37,683 nucleotides of DNA. Source: an uncultured Clostridia bacterium. GTDB lineage: Bacteria; Bacillota; Clostridia; Christensenellales; Borkfalkiaceae. The number at the start of each line of letters is the position of its first letter. The stretch's first letter is position 1. Of this stretch, positions 7,607-15,251 are shown in pieces. The DNA lies in assembly GCA_947627955.1 (NCBI GenBank), contig CANQXZ010000014.1, forward strand, positions 1 through 37,683, in the 5' to 3' direction. The translations under genes and the position numbers were made by a program. The notes below the pieces were generated by a model that worked only from the letters and a program-made list of their open reading frames with translations, had not been told where the DNA came from and did no database searches.

Positions 7607-8743
7607 TTATTTTGTTTCGCCCTCGTTGGGCTTAGTTACATTCTTTTTGGCGCCGTTTGAGCCGTTTGTCGCGGGCTTTTTGGCTGTACGCTTAGCCGCG
7701 GGCTTGGGCGCGGGTGCAGCGGGCGCGGAAGCAGATTTGTCCTCTTCAACCTTTGCCTCCGCAGGCTTGGCGGCGGGCTTTTTGGCTGTGCGCTTAGCCG
7801 CGGGCTTGGGCGCGGGTGCAGCGGGCGCGGAAACAGATTTGTCCTCTTCAACCTTTGCCTCCGCGGGCTTTTCCTCTTCGGGAGGAGCCGAAACCTCTTC
7901 CGCCTTTTCGTCGGCGGGTGCGGGAACTTCGTCCTTTATATCTTCCGCGACGGGCACGGCGGGAACTTCCTCCGCCTTTTCGTCGGCGGGCGCAGGCTCG
8001 GGCGGAGCGCCCCCCTCGCTCTCCTGCGAAACCGCGGGCGCGTCGGTTATAACACCCTGCGCGCGCAGTTCAGCCAACAGTTCTTCCTTCATTTTCGCCT
8101 TTTCGTCGGCGGACGCCTTTACCTTTCTGCCCTTGAGTATCTCATTTATGAGCACAACGGCAAAGTAAACCACGACGAGGAATGACGGAATGACTATACA
8201 TACGAGGAACCCCGTGGACGATCGGAAAAAGTTGAACACATTCCCTATGCCGCCGAGATTATCCTCTACCCTGCCTATTACCGTGTAATATTCCTCAGTG
8301 CCCGTCGCAAAGACGTACGGGTCGGTGCCAACCTCGGGATTGTCGCCCTTGGTGGTGTAGCGGACATTTCCGTCTGCCTGCACTTCAACGGCGATTATGC
8401 GGTGGGAGTTGATTATGCGCTCCCTGTTTTTCAGCGCGTAAAAAGAGATTATATCGCCCGGTTCGAGGTTCTTCTTCTCTTCGTCGCTCAGAATTTTAAC
8501 GCGCAACAGGTCGCCGGGCTTGAAACCGTCGGGTTTGTCGGCGTATTCGGCGGGCTTTTCGCCGACCATCGAATCCGTCTGGCAAACCAAAAAGGCGTTG
8601 CCGAACATAGACGTGTACCCCTTTTTGGAAGAAGCTACGTTGTTTACGGTCACGGCAAGCGCCAAAACAAGGATTATCACAACAAGGACGTTAACTACAA
8701 TGTTGACGACCTTATACGTCTTTTGTTTTTTCTCTTCGTTCAT
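7607..8743 (-). CDS. Second SipW/ER-type signal peptidase with long Ala/Pro/Lys tail
   Basis: A 378-residue protein. The first helix is at about 11-33, and the likely catalytic Ser58 is in Gln-Thr-Asp-Ser-Met. Pro-Gly-Asp motifs lie at about 76-78 and 95-97, with His114 in Asn-Ser-His-Arg-Ile as general base. A Thr-Lys-Gly-Asp-Asn-Pro box is at 131-136 and a second helix at about 176-200. This is the Ser/His signal peptidase I class, as for the other peptidase in the operon. Residues 225-378 form a low-complexity tail rich in Ala, Pro, Glu and Lys, with a 34-residue segment present twice. The tail should face the cytoplasm and end strongly basic. It is the first gene of the operon, directly behind the promoter at 8776-8804. 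The ribosome-binding site is poor (AAAAAGGT almost touching the ATG). Confidence 0.85.
   Translation of the reverse strand: MNEEKKQKTYKVVNIVVNVLVVIILVLALAVTVNNVASSKKGYTSMFGNAFLVCQTDSMVGEKPAEYADKPDGFKPGDLLRVKILSDEEKKNLEPGDIISFYALKNRERIINSHRIIAVEVQADGNVRYTTKGDNPEVGTDPYVFATGTEEYYTVIGRVEDNLGGIGNVFNFFRSSTGFLVCIVIPSFLVVVYFAVVLINEILKGRKVKASADEKAKMKEELLAELRAQGVITDAPAVSQESEGGAPPEPAPADEKAEEVPAVPVAEDIKDEVPAPADEKAEEVSAPPEEEKPAEAKVEEDKSVSAPAAPAPKPAAKRTAKKPAAKPAEAKVEEDKSASAPAAPAPKPAAKRTAKKPATNGSNGAKKNVTKPNEGETK
7671..7870 (-). repeat. Two 102-bp direct repeats inside the signal peptidase tail
   Basis: The sequence starting at 7671 recurs at 7773 (102 bp, 34 codons) with only about three substitutions. Both copies encode Ala/Pro/Lys-rich tail sequence. 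The high identity indicates a recent in-frame duplication and a locus likely to vary in copy number. Confidence 0.85.
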
Positions 8744-8775
8744 ACCTTTTTAGCCTTTTACATTACTCTCATTTT

Positions 8776-8804
8776 ATTATAGCACACGGTGTTCGGTTTT
8801 TCAA
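8776..8804 (-). promoter_or_regulatory. Sigma-A promoter of the signal peptidase/AAA+ operon
   Basis: On the minus strand, TTGAAA (8804-8799) and consensus TATAAT (8781-8776) are 17 bp apart. It sits just upstream of the 8743 start and probably drives all four genes down to 3803. Confidence 0.8.
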
Positions 8805-8846
8805 GATATATGATAAAGTTTTTTGTTAAAAACACCTAAAAAATTG

Positions 8847-8978
8847 AACATAATAAACAATTATTTTAAGGAGAATGGAAAAATTATGAAAGCAACAAAG
8901 AAACTGATCGGCGCGGTTGTAGCGTTGATCGCCGCTCTTGCAGTATCCGTCGGCGCGACCTTCGCATGGTTTACTACA
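8847..8978 (+). repeat. 132-bp perfect inverted repeat, copy A
   Basis: These 132 bases are identical to the reverse complement of 10626-10757. The copy includes the AAGGAG ribosome-binding site, the start codon at 8886 and the whole AWF signal-peptide coding part. Identity ends a few codons after AWF, where the two proteins diverge. Confidence 0.95.
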
Positions 8979-9746
8979 AGTAACACAGCCAAGGTTAATT
9001 CATTTGAGCTGAAAGTGCAAGATGCAACAGGCAGCCTTTACATAGGTAAATCCGCAACTACGCTTGGGTTATCGCCTATCGACCTTACGACAGAAGCGGC
9101 TGCTGTTACACTTAAAGATGTAACAACAACAGATAAGGGTAAAACATTCAAAAAGAAAGGCGGCAACGACCCCGCCGAGGCAAATAGCTATTTTACGGTT
9201 GAGTTGTGGGTAAAATCTGATGACGCTGTTGGTCTTTATCTTCATACGGGTACAACAATGACATGCACAGCAGATACTACTAATGACCTTGTTATAAGTG
9301 ATACAAAAATACATTCTGCAATTGAAACGAAATACGGTGCCACTATTACGGATGGAAAGATTGCAGCAACAGCAGATAACGCCGCTCGCGTTTCAATAAT
9401 GGTTGAAGGTTCAGACCCCGTAATATGGGAACCGGGTAGTGAACAAGGATATAAGACCGGCAACCTTGCCGCGGATTATGAAACTTATCTTTCTAATCCA
9501 ACTGAATGGCCCTCGGCAGGTGCAGCGGAATCAACAGTCAAAGGTGATTTAACTTTGAACACTCAGACTGATAAAGGAGCGGCTGATGGCACTAAAATCG
9601 GAGACCTTTCTGCCGGGGTAGTAACCAAAATAACTATCTCAATATGGCTTGAAGGCACTGATGGCGACTGCCTTAACTCTATACTGAAAGACAAAATATC
9701 TACAGCACTTGTATTTGCCGGCGTAGCCGCAGAAGAGGAAGTTTAA
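8886..9746 (+). CDS. TasA-like SipW-cognate surface protein, paralogue A
   Basis: A 286-residue predicted exported protein. Residues 7-26 are hydrophobic and end in Phe-Ala-Trp-Phe-Thr-Thr (Trp28), the SipW-cognate signal motif. The mature domain is Thr/Ala/Asp-rich, as in TasA/camelysin proteins. Near the C-terminus it has Trp-Leu-Glu-Gly-Thr-Asp-Gly-Asp-Cys, shared with the 9834-10718 protein and, in altered form, with the 10796-11542 protein. Another shared block is Trp-Glu-Pro-Gly followed by Asn-Leu-Ala-Ala-Asp-Tyr-Glu. The start was moved to ATG 8886: AAGGAG lies upstream at 8868-8873, although 12 nt away, and the upstream extension from a TTG is not signal-like. I see no convincing promoter directly upstream. 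A structural filament role is family inference. Confidence 0.85.
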   Translation: MKATKKLIGAVVALIAALAVSVGATFAWFTTSNTAKVNSFELKVQDATGSLYIGKSATTLGLSPIDLTTEAAAVTLKDVTTTDKGKTFKKKGGNDPAEANSYFTVELWVKSDDAVGLYLHTGTTMTCTADTTNDLVISDTKIHSAIETKYGATITDGKIAATADNAARVSIMVEGSDPVIWEPGSEQGYKTGNLAADYETYLSNPTEWPSAGAAESTVKGDLTLNTQTDKGAADGTKIGDLSAGVVTKITISIWLEGTDGDCLNSILKDKISTALVFAGVAAEEEV

Positions 9747-9770
9747 GTAAAGTTATATTGTAAAATCATA

Positions 9771-9806
9771 AAAAAAAGCGGCGGGCATTTGCCCGCCGCA
9801 ATTTTT
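9771..9806. terminator. Bidirectional intrinsic terminator between the paralogues
   Basis: GCGGCGGGC (9778-9786) pairs with GCCCGCCGC (9791-9799) around a 4-nt loop. A seven-A run precedes it and a five-T run follows it. It lies between two convergent stop codons (9746 and 9834) and should stop transcription from either side. Confidence 0.9.
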
Positions 9807-9833
9807 ATATGTTCTTATATGTATTTGATATGA

Positions 9834-10718
9834 TCAAGCACCGGTGCTTTGACCAACAAAATTCAAAACAGTTGAAATCGTATCGCTGAATATGGAGTTA
9901 AGGCAGTCACCATCAGTGCCTTCAAGCCATATGGTTACAACTATTGATTTGGCTTCATTTGCAGACAGAGTTAAAAGTTTTGCTGTTTCTTCGCCTGTGC
10001 CAAGTCCCGTTATGGTTCCCACTACTGTTGAAGGGGCTGACTTTGCTCCCTCTGCGGGCCATGTGCCGTCCTGCAAGTATTTTTCATAGTCGGCTGCAAG
10101 GTTATTTTCCTTGTATCCCTTATCTTTGCCCGGTTCCCAAATTTTGGCTCCCGTCAAATCTTCAAGCGAAGAAATTTGCCCTTCAACGAAAGCAACTCTT
10201 GCGGCTGCATCGGCGGAAGTGGCAAGTTTTCCAGATTTTATCTCAGCGCCATAGCTAATCAATTTCATTGCAGCTTGAGCCGTGGCGTCAGTTACCGTTA
10301 TATCATTAGCGGCATTCGGAGTACAAGACATAACAGAACTTGTATCAAGATATACGTCCATATTAGTCGTAGCCTGGAACCACAATTCAAACTGATAATA
10401 ATCGGTCGACTTAGAGGCTTCTGCATCTGCCGTGGAACCGGGCGCACTTGACGTTCTCTTCTGCAACTTATTCTCTTTTAAAGTTAAGTCTTTAAGTGTT
10501 ATGCCACCATCGGGCGTAACAGTTACGGGAATCTGACCAAGAGTGTCTTTTGTGGTACCAATATAGAGGTTGCCCGTCTCGGATTGCACCGTCAAATCAA
10601 AAGATTCAACTTTTGCAGTGTTCTGTGTAGTAAACCATGCGAAGGTCGCGCCGACGGATACTGCAAGAGCGGCGATCAACGCTACAACCGCGCCGATCAG
10701 TTTCTTTGTTGCTTTCAT
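9834..10718 (-). CDS. TasA-like SipW-cognate surface protein, paralogue B
   Basis: A 294-residue paralogue of the 8886-9746 product. The first 30 or so residues, including the Phe-Ala-Trp-Phe-Thr-Thr signal end, are identical because the DNA is a perfect inverted copy. The mature part then diverges but keeps the Trp-Glu-Pro-Gly and Asn-Leu-Ala-Ala-Asp-Tyr-Glu blocks and the Trp-Leu-Glu-Gly-Thr-Asp-Gly-Asp-Cys motif near the end. The start at 10718 has the same AAGGAG context as paralogue A. It lies 77 bp downstream of the 10796-11542 gene on the same strand and is probably cotranscribed from the promoter at 11572-11600. Function beyond an exported, probably self-assembling, surface protein is not shown by the sequence. 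Confidence 0.85.
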   Translation of the reverse strand: MKATKKLIGAVVALIAALAVSVGATFAWFTTQNTAKVESFDLTVQSETGNLYIGTTKDTLGQIPVTVTPDGGITLKDLTLKENKLQKRTSSAPGSTADAEASKSTDYYQFELWFQATTNMDVYLDTSSVMSCTPNAANDITVTDATAQAAMKLISYGAEIKSGKLATSADAAARVAFVEGQISSLEDLTGAKIWEPGKDKGYKENNLAADYEKYLQDGTWPAEGAKSAPSTVVGTITGLGTGEETAKLLTLSANEAKSIVVTIWLEGTDGDCLNSIFSDTISTVLNFVGQSTGA

Positions 10719-10757
10719 AATTTTTCCATTCTCCTTAAAATAATTGTTTATTATGTT
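10626..10757 (-). repeat. 132-bp perfect inverted repeat, copy B
   Basis: This is the reverse-complement partner of 8847-8978 with no mismatch over 132 bases. It covers the leader, start codon 10718 and signal-peptide codons of paralogue B. Confidence 0.95.
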
Positions 10758-10795
10758 TGCGGAATAAACCGTTTGCACCGATATGGTGAATTTTT

Positions 10796-11542
10796 TTAAC
10801 TGCCTTTGAAGTCGAGGCGCATTTTCAATTTCCCGCCGATAAGGTTATCGACGCAGTCCTCGTCGCACCCCTCAAGCCAAAATACAAAGGTATACTTTAC
10901 CTCGCCGCCCGCTTCAAGACCGTAGTGCATTTCCTCAAAGATAAGCTCTTCCGACTTGAAATATATCGTTTGGGAGGGATATTCCCCGTATTTTTTGAGC
11001 GCCTCGGCAAGGAGCGCGGCATTTTCCTCCGTTGCCTCCGCCGCGGCGTACAGTTTAGCCGTTTCGAGGGGGTTATTTTCCTCTATCACCGCAACGCGCA
11101 TTGCGTTTACGGCGTTGCCGCCCTCATAGCCAGCGCGGGAGTCGGTGACGATAAGCGACATCGAATAGTCCACGGCGCGTTCCGAACGGTTGACGAGGCA
11201 GAGCGAAAAGGCGTTGTAGCTATTATTTATCTTATCGTTTTTTATGCCGAGACCCCTTTCCGGCGAGCCCGTGGAGGCAATGTTCCGGGGCAATTCGGCA
11301 TAAGTGGCGTCATACATATAGTCGAGCGTTTCGATAGACATATGCGCGGAGATATCCGACTTGTCGTCCTGCATGTACACGGCGAGGTCCACATCGGACT
11401 CGGTTATATACACGTTGAAATTGCCCGTATTTATTCCGTATATCGTGAAGCCGGCAAAGACTATGGACAAAAGCAGGCAAATTACAATGGCATATTTAGA
11501 AATGCGCATCAACTTTAAGCGCTTGCTCCACTTCGCTCCCAC
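10796..11542 (-). CDS. Exported TasA-family-like protein without the AWF motif
   Basis: A 248-residue protein with one N-terminal hydrophobic segment (about residues 16-36) after a basic stretch. The segment ends in Gly-Phe-Thr-Ile-Tyr and not Ala-Trp-Phe. Near its C-terminus it has Trp-Leu-Glu-Gly-Cys-Asp-Glu-Asp-Cys, a clear variant of the motif in the two paralogues next door, followed by a similar hydrophobic strand. This supports common descent. It may stay anchored by its helix or be processed differently. That is inference. The GTG start at 11542 is chosen because AGAGGGGAA lies about 8 nt upstream. An ATG 11 codons in lacks a comparable site. It is first behind the promoter at 11572-11600 and is followed by paralogue B. 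Confidence 0.75.
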   Translation of the reverse strand: MGAKWSKRLKLMRISKYAIVICLLLSIVFAGFTIYGINTGNFNVYITESDVDLAVYMQDDKSDISAHMSIETLDYMYDATYAELPRNIASTGSPERGLGIKNDKINNSYNAFSLCLVNRSERAVDYSMSLIVTDSRAGYEGGNAVNAMRVAVIEENNPLETAKLYAAAEATEENAALLAEALKKYGEYPSQTIYFKSEELIFEEMHYGLEAGGEVKYTFVFWLEGCDEDCVDNLIGGKLKMRLDFKGS

Positions 11543-11571
11543 AGTTCCATTTCCCCTCTATACATTTATAT

Positions 11572-11600
11572 ATTTTAATACTTATGAACAGAACTGTCAA
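11572..11600 (-). promoter_or_regulatory. Sigma-A promoter for the 11542 gene and paralogue B
   Basis: On the minus strand, consensus TTGACA (11600-11595) and TAAAAT (11577-11572) are 17 bp apart. The predicted start of transcription is near 11565, about 23 nt upstream of the GTG start. Confidence 0.8.
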
Positions 11601-11660
11601 GAGTTTTGCCCAAAAAACTTTCGTAATTTACAAATTCAGTGAACAATTAACAAATGTCGG

Positions 11661-13055
11661 TTACAAGCCGTATTCCTCGGGGGGCTGAGGCTTGCCGAAG
11701 AAATAGCCCTGACCGCAGTTTATCTTGCGCTCTTTCAAAAATTCGAGGGTGACCTCGTCCTCCACTCCCTCGGCGACAATGAGAATGTTCTTCTTTTCGG
11801 CATAGCCGACGAGGGCGTCCACAACGCCGCCTATAAGGAAATCGTCCTGCGACTGCTCGACAAAGCGTTTGTCGAGCTTCACGTAGTTGCATTGGAGATT
11901 TTCGAGCATTTTCAGCGAGCTCATTTCGAGACCGAAGTCGTCGACGGCGATGCGGAAACCGCTCTGCACGAGCCGCTCTATATTCTCCTTGACCTGCGGC
12001 ACCTTGTCGAACATGGCGAACTCCACTATTTCGAGGCAGACCTCGTTTGCGCTGACCCTGTGCTTTTTGAGTATGCGGCGGAAATCTTCAACGAGCTTGG
12101 GATTCATGAGTTGTTTGGGCGAGAGGTTCATGGAGAATATCACGCCGTCCTCCGCCTTTGACTTGTGCTGCTGATAGGTTACGACCATCTGCTCGAACGC
12201 CCACGCGCCGACCCAATTTATGTCGCCCGACTGTTCTATTATCGTCAAAAACTTTGCCGGCGAGAGCACGCCGAGCGTTTTATGGTTCCAACGGAGCAAC
12301 GTTTCATATGCAATGGGCTTGTTCTCGTTCAAGTCGAAAATGGGCTGGTAGTAGAGAGTGAACTCCTTGTCCTCGATAGCCTGCTTGATCTCCTGATAGT
12401 ATTTGTACTCTTCGGTATCGCTGCCCATGAGGTCGGCGGAATATACGGTGAACTTGTTTAAGCCGCTCCTTTTGGACGTGGCGAGGGCGAGTTCGATGTT
12501 CTGTTTGAAAGTTTCGAAATCGGCGCTGAAAGCGTTGTAACTGCAAACGCCGATATTGAGGTCGAGTTCTATGCGCACCCTCGTTATGGTGCCGATAGGC
12601 TTATGACCTTCAAGGAGGCAGAATGCCGCAATGTCGGATATCTCCTTCTTGTCGAAATCCTCGTCGCAGAACACGACGAGCGCATCGTATTCATAGGGGC
12701 AGATGCGCGAGCCGCGCGGGAAGAGCTTATAAAAGCGGTCTTCGAGGGTCGCCACGGCGTTTTTATAGTTCTTTTCGCCAAACGACTCGATAAGGGGCTT
12801 GGCGTCGTTTATTTCAACATAAAATACAGTGAAATGGGTATTTTTGTTGGCGGAAGCAAAGCGTTTTTTCAAAAATTCGTCAAAACCCTCTTTATCGAGG
12901 ACGCCCGATTTGAGTTTGCCGCTTATGTAGCGCGAGCGCTCGTTCATGATCCCGAGCACGAGAAAACATATCGCCGCCACTGCAAGCAATATGACGAGTA
13001 TCGTCAGAAATATGTTTACGCCTTTGCTGAGATTGGTCACCGCAAGCATATCCAA
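11661..13055 (-). CDS. Membrane EAL-domain c-di-GMP phosphodiesterase with degenerate GGDEF
   Basis: A 464-residue protein. An N-terminal helix (about 13-37) anchors it, followed by a GGDEF-fold domain (about 60-205). There the signature position reads Tyr-Glu-Tyr-Asp-Ala, so no cyclase activity is expected. The EAL domain spans about 220-460. It has Glu-Thr-Leu in place of EAL (catalytic Glu kept), Asn-Leu-Ser, Glu-Ile-Val-Glu, Asp-Asp-Phe-Gly, Lys-Leu-Asp, Glu-Gly-Val-Glu and Gln-Gly-Tyr. All expected metal and catalytic positions therefore look present, and activity in hydrolysing c-di-GMP to pGpG is likely. The start is probably TTG at 13055, with AAGGAG 6 nt upstream. An ATG two codons later is 12 nt away. 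It has its own promoter at 13085-13113. Confidence 0.9.
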   Translation of the reverse strand: MDMLAVTNLSKGVNIFLTILVILLAVAAICFLVLGIMNERSRYISGKLKSGVLDKEGFDEFLKKRFASANKNTHFTVFYVEINDAKPLIESFGEKNYKNAVATLEDRFYKLFPRGSRICPYEYDALVVFCDEDFDKKEISDIAAFCLLEGHKPIGTITRVRIELDLNIGVCSYNAFSADFETFKQNIELALATSKRSGLNKFTVYSADLMGSDTEEYKYYQEIKQAIEDKEFTLYYQPIFDLNENKPIAYETLLRWNHKTLGVLSPAKFLTIIEQSGDINWVGAWAFEQMVVTYQQHKSKAEDGVIFSMNLSPKQLMNPKLVEDFRRILKKHRVSANEVCLEIVEFAMFDKVPQVKENIERLVQSGFRIAVDDFGLEMSSLKMLENLQCNYVKLDKRFVEQSQDDFLIGGVVDALVGYAEKKNILIVAEGVEDEVTLEFLKERKINCGQGYFFGKPQPPEEYGL

Positions 13056-13084
13056 ATCACTCTCCTTACAATTATCTTTTATTG

Positions 13085-13113
13085 ATTATACCGCAACATT
13101 AAAGCGTTTTCAA
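13085..13113 (-). promoter_or_regulatory. Sigma-A promoter of the 13055 EAL gene
   Basis: On the minus strand, TTGAAA (13113-13108) and consensus TATAAT (13090-13085) are separated by 17 bp. It falls in the short gap after the 13128 stop codon, so this EAL gene can be expressed apart from the operon upstream. Confidence 0.8.
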
Positions 13114-13127
13114 TATCATTTGCAAAA

Positions 13128-15227
13128 TTATTTCAATTTGAATTCGTCGGCGAACTTCAACGCCGCATCGGCGGGCATGGACTTGCCTATGAGCCAGCCC
13201 TGTATTATGTCTACGCCTATGCTCTTCAAAATGTCGTACTGTTCACGGGTCTCCACTCCCTCGGAGATGCTCATGAGGTTCTGTTCCTTGCAGATATTGA
13301 CTATCATAGAGGTTATGGACTTGTCGAAGTCGTTGGAGCCTATGTCTATGACGAATTCACGGTCTATCTTTATGACGGACACGGGCAGCTTTTTGAGATA
13401 CAGCAGGGACGAATAGCGCGTTCCGAAGTCGTCAAGGTGTATCTCTATGCCGTGTTCACGCAAGACTTCGAGCTTTTGCACCGCGTCGTCGAAGTTCTGC
13501 ACGAGGAAAGACTCGGTTATCTCAACGCAGAGCGAGCCCGGTTTGAGGTCGTATTGGTCGTAAATTTCAAGAAAATTGTCGCAGAATCCCGCCTGCATGA
13601 GCTGGACGGGCGAAACGTTCAAAGAGAGCTTTATGTCCTTGTTTTCCAGCCGCTTTGCAAAGCTCATGGCGGTGTTGAAAATGAAATCGCCGATGACCAT
13701 CATGTTTCCGCTGCGCTCCGCATAGGAAATGAGGTCGAAGATATTCACGGCGAGATTGGCGGACTTTTTGACGCGGAACAGCGCCTCGAAGCCCACTACG
13801 CGCTGCTCGGCAATGCTGTATTGGGGCTGATACTCCATTTCGAACAGATTGTCTTTGAGCATTTGCCGCAGGTCGTAGTTGAAGAAGTATTTCGCGAACT
13901 GCTTTATCTCGCTGCCGCGGAAAATGTAGTAATTTTTCAGCTTTTCCTTTTCGGTGCGGGTGAGCGCGGCGTCCGCGGCAGTCATGGCATACTCGAAACT
14001 GCGCTGTTCCATGGTGTTGTCGCAGACGGCAAAACCGCACTTGACGGACATGTTTACGACGTTGTTTTCTATCTTTATGTATTGGTTGAGGTCGGCGACT
14101 ATGTCTTTAAGATCCTGCATCAGAACCTCGTACTCCTTGCCGTCGGGGAATATAACGCCTATGTTGTATATGTCGAGGTCGTAGATATACTTGAAGCGCT
14201 TGGCTATCTTGTCATATATGATATGGTGGACGTTTTCGGCGAAATCCCTGCCGAACATGTCCTTTATGTTGTGCAGGTTGGCTATGAAGATTATGCCGAG
14301 CAAAAACGCCTTGCCGCGCGGCAATAACGAGACGTACATCTCGCGCATCATCTCGCGCGGCTGCGTCGCCTGCGCGTTGTACGGCATTCCGAGAGCGTCG
14401 GCGGAGATCTTTATCTTCCCGCTCGTAGTCCTCTTCGCGGCGCATGCCAAGAACTGTTCGTCCTCGAAACTGTTCAGCTTTATCGCGTTCAGCTTGCCCT
14501 CGTCGAAGTGCGCGACGTTGTCGTATATCCTTACCGTCTGGGGGAAATCCTGCTTGAAGTTTTTGTTGGACTTCAATATCCTGCCCTCGGAATCGGTCTG
14601 CAACTTATACCTGTACTTATGCCCGCGCTCGTTTATGCCCGTGAGTATCACGTACGCCGCAAACGCGCCGATGATCAGCACCGCGGAGACCGTAAACACG
14701 GCTATAACGGCGGTTTTAAACCCCGAGAAAGCCTGCACGGACGCGGTGAAATCCATGTAGCCGCACAGATACATGCCCTCTCCCAAGCCCGTGGCGGCGA
14801 CGGCGTAGTACTTTCCGCCCGCGCCGACTTCGAAAACCTCCGTGCCCTCTTCGGGAAGGGTAACGCCGTAGGAGCCGATATTATCGGCAAAGACGTCGGA
14901 CGAGGAATAGATTATCCTGCCGCCGCCTGCTTCTGTGACTACGAGCGCGCCGTTGAAGCCGTTGTAGTCCCCGCCGAAAAGGGTTTCGGCGGAAGCCGCG
15001 TCGAGCGAGCCGAAGCCGATATTATTTTCAGCAGCGCGCAACTTGACCTTTTCGCAGAGATTTTCATTCCAACCGACGTACGCGCCCAGCGCGGCGTCGT
15101 ATGCGGCGCTCTGCGCGGAAAACCATACAGATACAGCCCCGACGATCAAAACGGAAATTATGATCACCAGCGAGGCAACCGCCTTTAACAGGGTCATCCT
15201 ATTCAATTCTGACGGTTGAAATTGCAT
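13128..15227 (-). CDS. Transmembrane sensor EAL phosphodiesterase with degenerate GGDEF
   Basis: A 699-residue protein. Two membrane helices (about 14-37 and 174-198) enclose an extracytoplasmic sensor region of roughly 135 residues. A GGDEF-fold domain follows in which the signature is replaced (Tyr-Asn-Ile-Gly-Val), so it is probably non-catalytic. The C-terminal EAL domain has Phe-Glu-Ala-Leu, Asn-Val-Ser, Glu-Ile-Thr-Glu, Asp-Asp-Phe-Gly, Lys-Ile-Asp, Glu-Gly-Val-Glu and Gln-Gly-Trp. This is a full set for c-di-GMP hydrolysis. The ATG at 15227 is preferred to a GTG three codons earlier because AAGGTGA sits 5-6 nt before it, while the GTG lies inside that site. It is the last gene of the kinase operon, 24 bp after the kinase stop. 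Confidence 0.9.
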   Translation of the reverse strand: MQFQPSELNRMTLLKAVASLVIIISVLIVGAVSVWFSAQSAAYDAALGAYVGWNENLCEKVKLRAAENNIGFGSLDAASAETLFGGDYNGFNGALVVTEAGGGRIIYSSSDVFADNIGSYGVTLPEEGTEVFEVGAGGKYYAVAATGLGEGMYLCGYMDFTASVQAFSGFKTAVIAVFTVSAVLIIGAFAAYVILTGINERGHKYRYKLQTDSEGRILKSNKNFKQDFPQTVRIYDNVAHFDEGKLNAIKLNSFEDEQFLACAAKRTTSGKIKISADALGMPYNAQATQPREMMREMYVSLLPRGKAFLLGIIFIANLHNIKDMFGRDFAENVHHIIYDKIAKRFKYIYDLDIYNIGVIFPDGKEYEVLMQDLKDIVADLNQYIKIENNVVNMSVKCGFAVCDNTMEQRSFEYAMTAADAALTRTEKEKLKNYYIFRGSEIKQFAKYFFNYDLRQMLKDNLFEMEYQPQYSIAEQRVVGFEALFRVKKSANLAVNIFDLISYAERSGNMMVIGDFIFNTAMSFAKRLENKDIKLSLNVSPVQLMQAGFCDNFLEIYDQYDLKPGSLCVEITESFLVQNFDDAVQKLEVLREHGIEIHLDDFGTRYSSLLYLKKLPVSVIKIDREFVIDIGSNDFDKSITSMIVNICKEQNLMSISEGVETREQYDILKSIGVDIIQGWLIGKSMPADAALKFADEFKLK

Positions 15228-15251
15228 TGCGCTCACCTTAAAATAAGCAAC

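Noticed and set aside
8744..8886. Cyclic-di-GMP riboswitch upstream of the surface-protein genes
   Set aside because: I looked for the conserved GEMM-type core here and at 691-977, 10758-10795 and 11543-11570. None is visible, and the predicted leaders are too short.
8875..8889. Short leader peptide (4 codons) ending in the start codon of the 8886 gene
   Set aside because: The ATG is only 1 nt from the ribosome-binding site, too close for initiation, so a real leader peptide is unlikely, although the arrangement is present in both paralogues.
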